Source of the DNA: Streptomyces sp. MMBL 11-1
GTDB lineage: Bacteria > Actinomycetota > Actinomycetes > Streptomycetales > Streptomycetaceae
Reading direction: 5' to 3'
NCBI RefSeq assembly: GCF_028622875.1
Contig: NZ_CP117709.1
Location: 372,001-436,000 of the forward strand
Length of the DNA: 64,000 nucleotides
Shown: positions 1 to 8,160 of the stretch, piece after piece
How positions within the stretch are numbered: the first letter of the stretch is position 1
How the letters are laid out: the number at the start of each line of letters is the position of its first letter
The notes under the pieces: model-generated
Database searches by the model: none
What the model saw: only the letters and a program-made list of their open reading frames with translations
What the model was told of the DNA's origin: nothing
Translations under genes and position numbers: made by a program

Positions 1-558
1 GACGGCCACGACCCACGCGGTGACGAAGCCCTCCTGCGTCCAGGGCGCGGCCCTGTCGTCGTCCGGCGGCAGCCATCGGTACAGCCAGTGGGAGACCAGG
101 ACGTGTCCGGCCCACAGCCCGCCCAGCGACCACCAGGCGGCCTTCCGGTGCCCGGCGACGATCGCGCTGAAGCAGCCGACGGCGACGGCGACGAACACCG
201 GCCCGTACGGATAGCCGGCCGCGAGATAGGCCAGGGTCGCCGCGCAGGTGGTGGCCACGGCGACCACGGGGCGGCGGTGGCGGAGGAGCAGCGCGACGAC
301 CGCGACGAACAGCAGCAGCCGCGCGGCCGGGTCCAGGGGCCGGCGGTCCTGTCCGTGCTCGGCGAATCCCGAGCCGACCATGACGAACACCAGGAGGACG
401 GCCGTCGACACCCAGGGCAGCCCGGCGGCGGTCCGCGAGCGCGCGCCGGACAGCCACGCGGGCGGACCGCCCCGCCGGCCCGGCCGTCCGGGAGGCCGGG
501 GGTCCGGGAAGCCGCAGGGGTGACCACCGCCCCGGATCGGCGGTCGCTGTTCGTCCAT
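1..558 (-). CDS. Sensor histidine kinase, N-terminal part (runs off left edge)
   Basis: Reading the minus strand from an ATG at 558 gives an open frame to the window edge (186 codons). A Pro/Arg/Gly-rich cytoplasmic N-terminus of about 50 residues is followed by several hydrophobic segments separated by short Arg-rich loops (RHRR, GHRK). This is the usual shape of the membrane sensor part of Streptomyces two-component histidine kinases with a HisKA_3 domain. The dimerisation and ATPase domains would lie to the left of the window, so the kinase assignment rests only on the N-terminal architecture. A small palindromic element lies immediately upstream of the start. Confidence 0.55.
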   Translation of the reverse strand, partial: MDEQRPPIRGGGHPCGFPDPRPPGRPGRRGGPPAWLSGARSRTAAGLPWVSTAVLLVFVMVGSGFAEHGQDRRPLDPAARLLLFVAVVALLLRHRRPVVAVATTCAATLAYLAAGYPYGPVFVAVAVGCFSAIVAGHRKAAWWSLGGLWAGHVLVSHWLYRWLPPDDDRAAPWTQEGFVTAWVVAV

Positions 559-569
559 GGCGGCCACGC

Positions 570-735
570 TAAGGGCTGTCCCGTGATTCCCGGTGGATGA
601 GCGCGCGGCGTCAGATGCGGTGCATCGCAAGGCGGAGGGACGTCCGCATACTGGATGTATGTGGACGTTCCGACAACGCGGCGAGGTGCCGTAGCTGTCG
701 TCGCGCGCCCGCCGGGAATTGCGGGACAGCCCTTA
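570..735. mobile_element. MITE-like palindromic element with TA flanks
   Basis: Near-perfect terminal inverted repeats (AAGGGCTGTCCCGTGATTCC on the left; the right end reads the same in reverse complement with two changes) bound a segment of about 162 bp. Each end is flanked by TA, consistent with a TA target duplication. The interior is also imperfectly palindromic around a short centre near 650, so one strand could fold into a long hairpin. It has no convincing coding frame. I recall very similar short repeats scattered between Streptomyces genes. It is probably mobilised in trans by a transposase with matching ends. Confidence 0.7.
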
Positions 736-825
736 GACAACGGACGGGTGCGGGGGCGTCCGCCGTGCGTGGTGGTCACCCGTACTCCGTGGGGAGTACG
801 CCGTCGGGGACGCGGTGCGCCGCCG

Positions 826-1536
826 TCAGGCCGTACGGACGCCGGGCAGGCCCACCGAGCGGGCCAGCTCACCGGCGGCCTGCCGGAACAGTGGCTCGCG
901 CGCCTCGACGACCCGGTTGAACTGGCCGAACAGCTCGAAGGAGATCAGGCCGAACAGCTGGGCCCAGGCGGCGACCAGGGCCGCCACGGCGGCCGGAGGC
1001 ACGTCCGGGGCGAACTCGGCGGCCATCCGCTCGGCATCGGAGCGCAACTCCGGCGCGAGGGAGGGGACGGCGAGGTCCTCGGACCGGAACGCGGTACGGA
1101 CGATGTCGATGAAGACCAGGCCCACCCGGGAGGCGGGGCCCACCGTGTCCATCGGGGCGATGTAGCCGGGCACGGGCGAGCCGTAGATCAGGGCGTACTC
1201 ATGGGGGTGGGCGAGCCCCCACTCCCGTACGGCGCAGGCCACCGCGATCCAGCGCTCGGCGGGCGGGACGGTTCCGGCCCGCTCCCCCGCCGCCCGTTCC
1301 GCGACCGAGCCGATCGCGTCGAACGCGTCGACGATCAGCGCGGTGAGCAGATCGTCGCGGCTGGGGAAGTAGCGGTAGAGCGCGGAGGAGACCATGCCCA
1401 GCTCCCGGGCCACGGCGCGCAGCGAGAGCTTCGCCGCACCCTCCTCCGCCAGCTGCTTCCTCGCCTCGTCCTTGATCGCCGCGGTCACTTCGATGCGGGC
1501 GCGTTCCCTGGCCCCTCGGATGGTGCTCATGCGCAT
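826..1536 (-). CDS. TetR/AcrR family transcriptional repressor
   Basis: This 236-residue protein has an N-terminal TetR helix-turn-helix. The recognition-helix region reads LSLRAVARELGMVSSALYRY followed by FPSRDDLLTALI, the standard TetR signature. The C-terminal part (from about residue 90) is a helical ligand-binding domain of the WHG type. Starts at 1536 or 1530 are both possible and neither has a strong ribosome site. The gene is divergent from the deazaflavin-dependent oxidoreductase at 1657. Two near-palindromic GAGAGCA...TGCTCT-type boxes lie between them, so it probably represses itself and that neighbour in response to a small molecule. The ligand is unknown. Confidence 0.88.
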   Translation of the reverse strand: MRMSTIRGARERARIEVTAAIKDEARKQLAEEGAAKLSLRAVARELGMVSSALYRYFPSRDDLLTALIVDAFDAIGSVAERAAGERAGTVPPAERWIAVACAVREWGLAHPHEYALIYGSPVPGYIAPMDTVGPASRVGLVFIDIVRTAFRSEDLAVPSLAPELRSDAERMAAEFAPDVPPAAVAALVAAWAQLFGLISFELFGQFNRVVEAREPLFRQAAGELARSVGLPGVRTA

Positions 1537-1571
1537 CAGTCTGTCATGTGCAGGGAGCACCGACCACCGAT

Positions 1572-1586
1572 GAGAGCAGTGCTCTT
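1572..1586. promoter_or_regulatory. Palindromic operator candidate 1 for the TetR repressor
   Basis: GAGAGCAGTGCTCTT is an almost perfect palindrome 36 bp upstream of the TetR start. It is repeated as a close copy at 1624-1638. Confidence 0.5.
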
Positions 1587-1623
1587 GCTTGGCGGCGCCA
1601 TTCCGTGCACACTGATCACAAGC

Positions 1624-1638
1624 GAGAGCACCGCTCTC
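1624..1638. promoter_or_regulatory. Palindromic operator candidate 2 for the TetR repressor
   Basis: GAGAGCACCGCTCTC is the second copy of the box at 1572. It ends 18 bp before the ATG of the oxidoreductase, a position where bound repressor would block that gene. The spacing between the two centres is 52 bp, about five helical turns. Confidence 0.5.
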
Positions 1639-1656
1639 CAAATCGCGGGAGTCACC

Positions 1657-2112
1657 ATGTCGCAGCAGACCTACTACCTCCGGGCGAGCGCCTCCGCCGC
1701 CCGCCTCAACCGCATCGTCGGATGGCTGGCCCGGCACGGCATCAGCCTGATGGGGTCGGCCGAGCTGTCCGTGCGCGGACGCAGAAGCGGGCAGATGCAG
1801 CGCATCCCGGTCAATGCCCACGCCTTCGAGGGCGAGCGGTACCTCGTCTCGGCCCGGGGCCACTCCCAGTGGGTGCGCAACATGCGCGTCGCGGGCGGCG
1901 GAGAGCTGCGGCTGGGGCGCAGGGTCAGCCGCTTCACCGCCGTGGAGATCGCCGACGACGCGGCGAAGGCCCGGATCATCCGGGCCTATCTGGAGCGGTG
2001 GGGCTGGGAGGTCAACCAGTACTTCCAGGGGATCACGGCGAAGGCCACGGACGCCGAGCTGCTGGCGGCCTGCCCGGACCACCCGGTCTTCCGCATCACG
2101 GTCGAGGACTGA
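1657..2112 (+). CDS. Deazaflavin (F420)-dependent nitroreductase/quinone reductase family protein
   Basis: This 151-residue protein fits the Ddn-like split beta-barrel family that uses F420H2. It shows the family core GRRSGQMQRIPVNAHAFEG, then a hydrophobic YLVSARG strand and WVRNMRVAGGGELR, the region that lines the cofactor site in Ddn homologues. Its length matches the family (about 140-160). Members reduce quinones, nitroaromatics or other electrophiles and are often induced by toxic compounds. Divergent control by the adjacent TetR gene fits a detoxification role. The substrate cannot be told from sequence. Confidence 0.85.
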   Translation: MSQQTYYLRASASAARLNRIVGWLARHGISLMGSAELSVRGRRSGQMQRIPVNAHAFEGERYLVSARGHSQWVRNMRVAGGGELRLGRRVSRFTAVEIADDAAKARIIRAYLERWGWEVNQYFQGITAKATDAELLAACPDHPVFRITVED

Positions 2113-2185
2113 CCCGCCCCGTGCGATGCCGGGGCGCCGCCGCCCGGGTCGGGCGGGGCGGCCCCCCGGGGAGCACGGTGGGAGC

Positions 2186-3400
2186 TCAGCGGTCCATCGC
2201 GGACAGCGCCCGCTGCGCCAGCGGGTGCGTACGGACCAGCTCGGCCAGCGACGTCGTCCCCCGGGTGATTCCGGCGAACGCCTTCCACGCCGGGCGGAAG
2301 CCGGTCAGCGCCGCGTGCAGCAGCCCCGGACGGCGCTCGAACAGCTTGAGCATGCGGCGGCCGACACCCATCTCCACGCCGAGACCGGCCTTGACGGCGA
2401 AGGCGTAGTTGAGGGCCTGACGGCGGGCGTCCACCGCGTCGTGCGACTCGGCGATCCTGACGGCCCACTCCCCCGCGAGGCGGCCCGAGCGCAGCGCGAA
2501 GGAGATGCCCTCGCGGGTCCACGGCTCCAGCAGTCCGGCCGCGTCCCCGCAGACCACGACCCGGCCGCGCGACAGCGGCGAGTCGTCGCTGCGGCAGCGG
2601 GTGAGATGGCCCGAGGAGACGGCCGGCTCGAATCCGGCGAGGCCGAGGCGGGCGATGAAGTCCTCCAGATACCGCTTGGTGCCCGCACCGTCGCCGCGCG
2701 CCGAGATGACACCCACGGTGAGGGTGTCCCCCTTGGGGAACACCCAGCCGTAACTGCCCGGCATCGGGCCCCAGTCGATGAGCACCCGGCCCGCCCAGTC
2801 CTCCGCGACGGTCGCCGGGACCGGGATCTCCGCCTCCAGGCCGAGGTCGACCTGGTCGAGCTTCACCCCGACATGAGCTCCTATCCGGCCCGCGCTGCCG
2901 TCCGCGCCGACGACCGCCCGCGCCAGCACCGTCTCACCACCGGTCAGCACCACGGCGACCGTCCGCCGGTCGGGCACGGCCGGACCGTGCTGCTCGACCC
3001 GCGCCACCGACGCCCCGGTGCGCAGTTCGGCCCCGGCCTTCTGCGCCTCCTCGACCAGACCGGCGTCGAACTCCGCGCGGTTGATGAGCCCGAAGAGCAT
3101 GCGCCGGGAGCGGCGGGTGCGCGACAGCTTGCCGTTGAGCGAGAAGGTGACCGCGTGGATGCGGTCCTTCAGGGGCAGTTCGAACCCCGGCGGCAGGGAG
3201 TCCCGCGAGAAGCCGATGATTCCCCCGCCGCAGGTCTTGTAGCGCGGCAGTTCCGCCTTCTCCAGCAGCAGGACTCTTCGCCCCGCCACGGCCGCCGCGT
3301 ACGCCGCCGATGCGCCGGCCGGTCCGGCGCCGACGACGACGACATCCCACACGGACGACTCTTCCGGCTCACGTCCGGCGTCTGCGTTCTCGCTGCTCAC
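2186..3400 (-). CDS. Geranylgeranyl reductase family FAD-dependent oxidoreductase
   Basis: This 404-residue flavoprotein starts with GTG. The FAD dinucleotide-binding motif VVVGAGPAGASAAYAAA lies at residues 20-36, followed by the CGGG element of the family near residue 58. A second FAD motif (VVVCGDAAGLLEPWTREGIS) lies near residue 285. This matches the geranylgeranyl-reductase-like group of actinobacterial flavoproteins that reduce isoprenoid double bonds, for example on menaquinone side chains. It is encoded divergently from the M20 peptidase, with 195 bp between the starts. The isoprenoid substrate is inferred from family only. Confidence 0.87.
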   Translation of the reverse strand: MSSENADAGREPEESSVWDVVVVGAGPAGASAAYAAAVAGRRVLLLEKAELPRYKTCGGGIIGFSRDSLPPGFELPLKDRIHAVTFSLNGKLSRTRRSRRMLFGLINRAEFDAGLVEEAQKAGAELRTGASVARVEQHGPAVPDRRTVAVVLTGGETVLARAVVGADGSAGRIGAHVGVKLDQVDLGLEAEIPVPATVAEDWAGRVLIDWGPMPGSYGWVFPKGDTLTVGVISARGDGAGTKRYLEDFIARLGLAGFEPAVSSGHLTRCRSDDSPLSRGRVVVCGDAAGLLEPWTREGISFALRSGRLAGEWAVRIAESHDAVDARRQALNYAFAVKAGLGVEMGVGRRMLKLFERRPGLLHAALTGFRPAWKAFAGITRGTTSLAELVRTHPLAQRALSAMDR

Positions 3401-3595
3401 GATGTGCTTCTGCTCCTGATCCGACCAGTGGCCCCAAGCTGCTCACGGCATCCTACGGCGCGTTCCGGCCAAGCCCTCCTGTGGGAGGATCGGCCGTGCT
3501 TTCGTCGTACAAGCGTCGCCGCACCCACGGCGTCGCACACGGTCGCGTACACACCGCGCCCTACCCATAACGTCGCACCCACGAGGAGCGTGCCC

Positions 3596-4960
3596 ATGAC
3601 CGCCCGTCCGATTCCCGAGACCGTCGCCTCGCTGATGCCCCGCGCCCGGGAGGAGCTGGCCGAGCTGGTGGCGTTCCAGTCGGTGGCGGACCCGGCGGTG
3701 TTCCCGAGGAGCGAGTGCGAGGGCGCGGCGAGGTGGGTCGCCGACGCGCTGCGCGCCGAGGAGTTCACGGACGTCGCCCTGCTGGACACCCCCGACGGCA
3801 CGCAGTCCGTCTACGGGTTCCTGCCCGGCCCGGCCGGGGCCCCGACCGTGCTGCTCTACGCGCACTACGACGTGCAGCCGCCGCTGGACGAGTCGGCCTG
3901 GATCTCCCCGCCGTTCGAGCTGACCGAGCGCGACGGCCGCTGGTTCGGCCGGGGCGCGGCCGACTGCAAGGGCGGGTTCATCATGCACCTGCTCGCGCTG
4001 CGCGCCCTCAAGGCGAACGGCGGCGTCCCGGTCTCGGTGAAGGTGATCGCCGAGGGCTCCGAGGAGCAGGGCACCGGCGGTCTGGAGCGGTACGCGGAGG
4101 CGCACCCGGAGCTGCTGGCGGCCGACACGATCGTCATCGGCGACACCGGGAACTTCCGGGTCGGGCTGCCGACGGTCACGGCGACGCTGCGCGGGATGAC
4201 GATGCTGCGGGTGCGGCTGGACACCCTTGAGGGGAACCTGCACTCGGGGCAGTTCGGCGGCGCGGCCCCGGACGCGCTGGCCGCGATGATCCAGCTGCTG
4301 GCCTCGCTGCGTGCCGAGGACGGGACGACCACGGTCGACGGGCTGACGGGCGACGCCGACTGGGACGGGCTGCAGTACCCGGAGGCGGAGTTCCGGCGGG
4401 ACGCCAAGGTGCTGGACGGGGTGGAGCTGATCGGCACGGGCACGGTCGCCGACCGGATCTGGGCCCGCCCCGCCGTCACCGTCATCGGCATCGACTGCCC
4501 GCCGGTCGTCGGCGCGACGCCGTCCGTGCAGGCGAGCGCGCGGGCGCAGATCAGCCTGCGGGTGCCGCCGGGCCAGGACGCCGCCGAGGCGACGAAGCTG
4601 CTCACCGCCCACCTGGAGTCCCACGCCCCCTGGGGTGCGCGGGTCCGGGTGGAACAGGTGGGCCAGGGCCAGCCGTTCCGCGCGGACATGACCAGCCCGG
4701 CGTACACGGCGATGGCGGACGCGATGCGGGACGCCTACCCGGGCCAGGAGATGCAGTCGTCCGGGATGGGCGGCTCCATCCCGCTGTGCAACACGCTGGC
4801 GGGCCTCTACCCGGAGGCGGAGATCCTGCTGATCGGGCTGAGCGAGCCCGAGGCGCAGATCCACGCGGTGAACGAGAGCGTCTCGCCCGAGGAGCTGGAG
4901 CGGATGTCGGTCGCCGAGGCGCTGTTCCTGCGGAACTACGCGGAGTCGAAGAAGGCCTGA
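3596..4960 (+). CDS. M20 family metallopeptidase (dipeptidase)
   Basis: This 454-residue protein starts at an ATG preceded by GAGGAG. M20 dizinc motifs are in order: LYAHYDVQP (metal His and Asp), GRGAADCKGG (bridging Asp), AEGSEEQGTGG (catalytic base and metal Glu) and a C-terminal IHAVNES metal His. A lid/dimerisation domain occupies roughly residues 200-330. It is most like the dipeptidase subgroup (PepV/CNDP-like, about 450 residues) annotated in Streptomyces as dipeptidase. It is cytoplasmic, with no signal peptide. It would hydrolyse dipeptides or N-acyl amino acids. Confidence 0.92.
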   Translation: MTARPIPETVASLMPRAREELAELVAFQSVADPAVFPRSECEGAARWVADALRAEEFTDVALLDTPDGTQSVYGFLPGPAGAPTVLLYAHYDVQPPLDESAWISPPFELTERDGRWFGRGAADCKGGFIMHLLALRALKANGGVPVSVKVIAEGSEEQGTGGLERYAEAHPELLAADTIVIGDTGNFRVGLPTVTATLRGMTMLRVRLDTLEGNLHSGQFGGAAPDALAAMIQLLASLRAEDGTTTVDGLTGDADWDGLQYPEAEFRRDAKVLDGVELIGTGTVADRIWARPAVTVIGIDCPPVVGATPSVQASARAQISLRVPPGQDAAEATKLLTAHLESHAPWGARVRVEQVGQGQPFRADMTSPAYTAMADAMRDAYPGQEMQSSGMGGSIPLCNTLAGLYPEAEILLIGLSEPEAQIHAVNESVSPEELERMSVAEALFLRNYAESKKA

Positions 4961-5069
4961 CCTCCGGAGACCCTCCCAGGGGCGGCCGGGGCAGCCGCTA
5001 CGCCTTCGGCGAAGTCGCCCGCAGCAGAGATCCGTGTGGCGGACGTCCGCCGCCGCGTACGTTCGCCGC

Positions 5070-5759
5070 ATGGATCTCGTCGAGGTGACTCCCCAGCTGC
5101 ACATGTTCCGCTTCCGGATCGGTCAGGCCCATCTCTGGCGCGACGGGACGGATCTGACCCTGATCGACGCGGGTGACGTCGATTCGGCCGCCGCGATCGA
5201 GGACGCGATCCGCACCCTGGGCCTCGCCCCGGCCGGGCTCCGCCGCATCGTCGTCACCCACGGCCACCGCGACCACTACGGGGCCGCGCAGGAGCTGGCG
5301 GACCGGCACGGCGCCGAGATCATCGCCCACGCGCTGGACGCCCCGGTGGTACGGGGTGAGCGCCCCGTACCGGAGCCGGACCTGCTGGACTGGGAACTGC
5401 CGCTGTGGGAACACGGGCTGACGTGCCCCGACGCCCCGCCCACCCGGGTCGACCGCGAGGTGACCGGCGGCGAGGTGCTGCCGTTCGGCGACGGCGCGCG
5501 GGTGGTCCACGCCCCCGGTCACACGGCGGGCTCCATCGCCCTCCATCTGCCGCTCCACGGCGTGCTGTTCACCGGGGACAGCGTCGCCTCCGTGGAACGG
5601 CGGGTGATGCTCGGCGTGTTCAACGTGGACCGTGCCGGGGCGGCGGCCACGTTCCGGCGACTGGCCGCGCTCGCGCCCCGTACCGTCTGCTTCGGTCACG
5701 GCGACCCCCTCACCGAGAACGCCGCCGCGTTGATGGAGGCGGCGGCGAACGGCGCGTGA
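5070..5759 (+). CDS. MBL-fold metallohydrolase
   Basis: This 229-residue protein has the metallo-beta-lactamase fold. The zinc motif THGHRDHYG lies near residue 66, HAPGHTAGS near residue 148, GDS near residue 170 and a final GHGDP near residue 210. All metal ligands are visible. It resembles the glyoxalase II-like group of stand-alone MBL hydrolases, which cleave thioesters or lactones. It follows the M20 peptidase by 109 bp and may be co-transcribed with it. The substrate is unknown. Confidence 0.88.
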   Translation: MDLVEVTPQLHMFRFRIGQAHLWRDGTDLTLIDAGDVDSAAAIEDAIRTLGLAPAGLRRIVVTHGHRDHYGAAQELADRHGAEIIAHALDAPVVRGERPVPEPDLLDWELPLWEHGLTCPDAPPTRVDREVTGGEVLPFGDGARVVHAPGHTAGSIALHLPLHGVLFTGDSVASVERRVMLGVFNVDRAGAAATFRRLAALAPRTVCFGHGDPLTENAAALMEAAANGA

Positions 5760-5803
5760 GCGCCGCCCGCGTGGAGGCCGGCCCCGAAGTCCCGGTCCGC
5801 CGG

Positions 5804-6841
5804 TCAGCCCACCGGCACCCCCGCCTCCAGGTTGAGCACCGTCGACCGCTCGCGCGCCCGCAGGGCCCAGCGCAGCCTCTCGTACCGGGTGGGCGGCAGC
5901 AGCCCCGCGGCCTCCTCCTCGGTGACGAAGCGCCAGCCGCGCAGCTCGGAGCCGGGCAGCAGCAGCCGTCCCGCGTCCTCGGAGCGCAACAGGCCGCCGT
6001 CGAAGAGGAAGCGCAGACCGCCGTAGCCGGGCGGGCGGGGCGACTCCCAGTCGACGAGCAGCAGGGTGGGGACCCGGTCGAGGCGCAGGCCTATCTCCTC
6101 GGCGACCTCACGGATCCCGGCCCGCGCGGGAGCCTCGCCCGCCTCCACGACCCCGCCGGGGAACTCCCACCCCGGTTTGTACGTGGGGTCGACGAGCAGC
6201 ACCCGGTCCTGCTCGTCGAAGAGCAGCACCCCGGCGGCCACCGTCTCGGCGGTCGGCTCCGGGCTCTGGACGATCGGGCACGGCGCGGCGTTGCCGGTGC
6301 GCACGGCGTCCGCGATCCGCTCGGCGGTCTCCCGGGGCGTGAGGGCGCTGTTGTCGACCACATGCGCGTCCTCGGTGATCCAGTCGAGGGCGTCGCGGTA
6401 CGGGCCGATGTGCTCGTACGCCCATCTCCGCACCCGTTCGCTCTGCTCCTCGTCGCCGGGAAACTCCTCGCGGCCCGCGATCCGGCGTCGCAGGATCGTT
6501 TCCTCCGGTGCGAGCGCCACATGCCGGACGGGAATGCGCCGGGAGGCGAGCCCTCCGAAGATCTCGTCGCGGTACTCCTGTCGCAGCAGGGTCATCGGCA
6601 CCACCAGCACCCCGGGCACCTCGGCGAGCAGCGCCGCCGCCGTGTCCACCACGAGCCGCCGCCAGATCGGCAGATCCTGGAAGTCGGTGACCTCGGCGAG
6701 CCGCTTCTGCGGCAGCAGGCCGCGCAGCCCCGCTCCGGTGATCTCCGGGTCGTACAGCGTGCTGTTCGGGATCAGATCGATCAGTTCGCCCGCGGCGCTG
6801 GTCTTGCCCGCACTGAACGCACCGTTGATCCAGACGATCAC
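5804..6841 (-). CDS. P-loop kinase-like ATPase fused to a Nudix hydrolase
   Basis: This 345-residue protein has two domains. Residues 1-170 form a small P-loop kinase-like domain with Walker A GAFSAGKTS and a lid region rich in Arg (ETILRRRIAGREEF). Residues 200-345 form a Nudix domain with a complete Nudix box starting GGVVEAGEAPARAGIREVAE. The Nudix part would hydrolyse a nucleoside diphosphate derivative, and the N-terminal part resembles AAA-type nucleotide or tunicamycin-resistance-like kinases. Both active sites look intact. The fusion suggests sequential action on one nucleotide or a nucleotide-pool cleaning role. The substrate is unknown. Confidence 0.88.
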   Translation of the reverse strand: MIVWINGAFSAGKTSAAGELIDLIPNSTLYDPEITGAGLRGLLPQKRLAEVTDFQDLPIWRRLVVDTAAALLAEVPGVLVVPMTLLRQEYRDEIFGGLASRRIPVRHVALAPEETILRRRIAGREEFPGDEEQSERVRRWAYEHIGPYRDALDWITEDAHVVDNSALTPRETAERIADAVRTGNAAPCPIVQSPEPTAETVAAGVLLFDEQDRVLLVDPTYKPGWEFPGGVVEAGEAPARAGIREVAEEIGLRLDRVPTLLLVDWESPRPPGYGGLRFLFDGGLLRSEDAGRLLLPGSELRGWRFVTEEEAAGLLPPTRYERLRWALRARERSTVLNLEAGVPVG

Positions 6842-6976
6842 GGTTCCCCCTCTTCCGTAGCCCCCTGTGGCTTGCCCGCAACACCCTGCCGCGGAAACCC
6901 CGCGGCGGCGACGGCGTTGACCGGATGCGGCCGTCCGGCGCGATCGGGGGCCGGGTACGACGCCCGGAACGTGACC

Positions 6977-7013
6977 CAGGGGGCGCCCGGCCTGACGAAC
7001 CGGGCGCCCCCTG
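6977..7013. terminator. Hairpin terminator downstream of the ROK kinase
   Basis: CAGGGGGCGCCCGG at 6977-6990 pairs perfectly with CCGGGCGCCCCCTG at 7000-7013 across a 9-base loop. It lies just past the stop of the minus-strand ROK kinase gene (7034). There is no U-run, as is usual in Streptomyces. Confidence 0.75.
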
Positions 7014-7033
7014 GAAGCTGCTGCGGGGGTTCG

Positions 7034-7963
7034 CTAGCGAAGCGCGATGGCCGCCGCCGCGGCGCCGACCAGACCCGCGTCGGTGCCCATCACGGCGGGC
7101 GCCACGGTCAGCCGCCGGAGGTAGGAGAGCGTGGCGTAGTCGCGCAGGCTGCGGCGCAGCGGCACGAAGAGCACGTCGCCGGCCCCGGCCACTCCCCCGC
7201 CGACCACCGCGATGTCGAGGTCCGCCAGGGTGGCGGTGGCGGCGATGCCGGCCGCCAGCGCCTGGGCGGCACGCTCGTAGGAGGCGATGGCGACCGGGTC
7301 CCCCGCGCGGGCGGCGACGGCCACCGCCGCGGCCGTCGCGTCGCCGTCCGGGCCGGGCCGCCAGCCGTTCGCCAGCGCGCGGCGGGCGATGTTGGGGCCG
7401 CTGGCGATGCCCTCGACGCAGCCGCGCGCACCGCAGGGGCACGGGTCGCCGTCCAGGTCGACGCTGATGTGGCCGATGTGCCCGGCGTTGCCCGAGGGAC
7501 CGGGCCGCGGGGTGCCGCCGAGGACGAGCCCGCCACCGACGCCCGTCGACACGACGAGGCACAGCGCGTTGTCGTAGCCCCGGGCCGCACCGAGCCAGTG
7601 CTCGGCGGCCGTCATCGCGACCCCGTCGCCGACCAGCGCGACCGGCAGTCCGCCCGCCGTCTTGTGCACCCGCTCCACCAGCGGGAAGTCCCGCCAGCCG
7701 GGGACGTTGACCGGGCTGACCGTGCCGGCGGCGGCATCCACCGGACCGGCGCTGCCGATGCCGACGGAACCGGCGCGGCCCCACAGGGGCGAGGCCATCA
7801 GCTCGCCCAGCACCTCGTCCACGGCGCCCATGACCGCCTCGCCGCCCTCCCGGGCGGGCGTCGGCCGCTGTGCCCGTACGAGGAGGGATCCCTCGCCGTC
7901 CACGAGCGCGCCGGCGATCTTGGTGCCGCCGATGTCGAGCGCGGCGACGAGGTCGGTATGCAT
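7034..7963 (-). CDS. ROK family sugar kinase (glucokinase-like)
   Basis: This 309-residue protein begins with the ATP phosphate-binding motif ALDIGGTKIAGALVD at residues 8-22. The ROK zinc motif CPCGARGCVE lies near residue 172, after GNAGHIGHISVDLDG, and includes the conserved catalytic and zinc His. It would phosphorylate glucose or a related hexose with ATP in the cytoplasm. It is divergently transcribed from a LacI-type repressor, with a LacI-like palindrome between the two, which suggests sugar-responsive control. The exact sugar is not determined. It is not the Streptomyces repressor-type ROK, because there is no N-terminal HTH. Confidence 0.9.
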   Translation of the reverse strand: MHTDLVAALDIGGTKIAGALVDGEGSLLVRAQRPTPAREGGEAVMGAVDEVLGELMASPLWGRAGSVGIGSAGPVDAAAGTVSPVNVPGWRDFPLVERVHKTAGGLPVALVGDGVAMTAAEHWLGAARGYDNALCLVVSTGVGGGLVLGGTPRPGPSGNAGHIGHISVDLDGDPCPCGARGCVEGIASGPNIARRALANGWRPGPDGDATAAAVAVAARAGDPVAIASYERAAQALAAGIAATATLADLDIAVVGGGVAGAGDVLFVPLRRSLRDYATLSYLRRLTVAPAVMGTDAGLVGAAAAAIALR

Positions 7964-8038
7964 CGGTGTGGGCTCTCCGGATCGGTGAAGGGGCGGGACC
8001 TGCGGGTTCCGACCGTAGTCTGCACAGTCTCCATTCTG

Positions 8039-8054
8039 TTGACAACGTTGTCCA
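8039..8054. promoter_or_regulatory. LacI-type operator candidate
   Basis: TTGACAACGTTGTCCA contains the perfect 12-bp palindrome GACAACGTTGTC with a CG centre, the hallmark of LacI/GalR operators. It sits between the divergent ROK kinase and LacI genes, about 80 bp from the kinase start and 107 bp from the LacI start. Confidence 0.65.
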
Positions 8055-8160
8055 GGGCCTATGCTCGACGCCACAGCTCCCGCTCACCCCCGCGGCGCCC
8101 CGCTCGGGGCCGACGGGAGCACCGCAGCCCCGCCCGTAATCCGACGACAGGACAGCGCAC

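Noticed and set aside
1814..4960. Very long plus-strand open frame entering the M20 gene
   Set aside because: Only the part from 3596 encodes a recognisable protein; the rest is antisense to the geranylgeranyl reductase-type gene and is a product of high GC.
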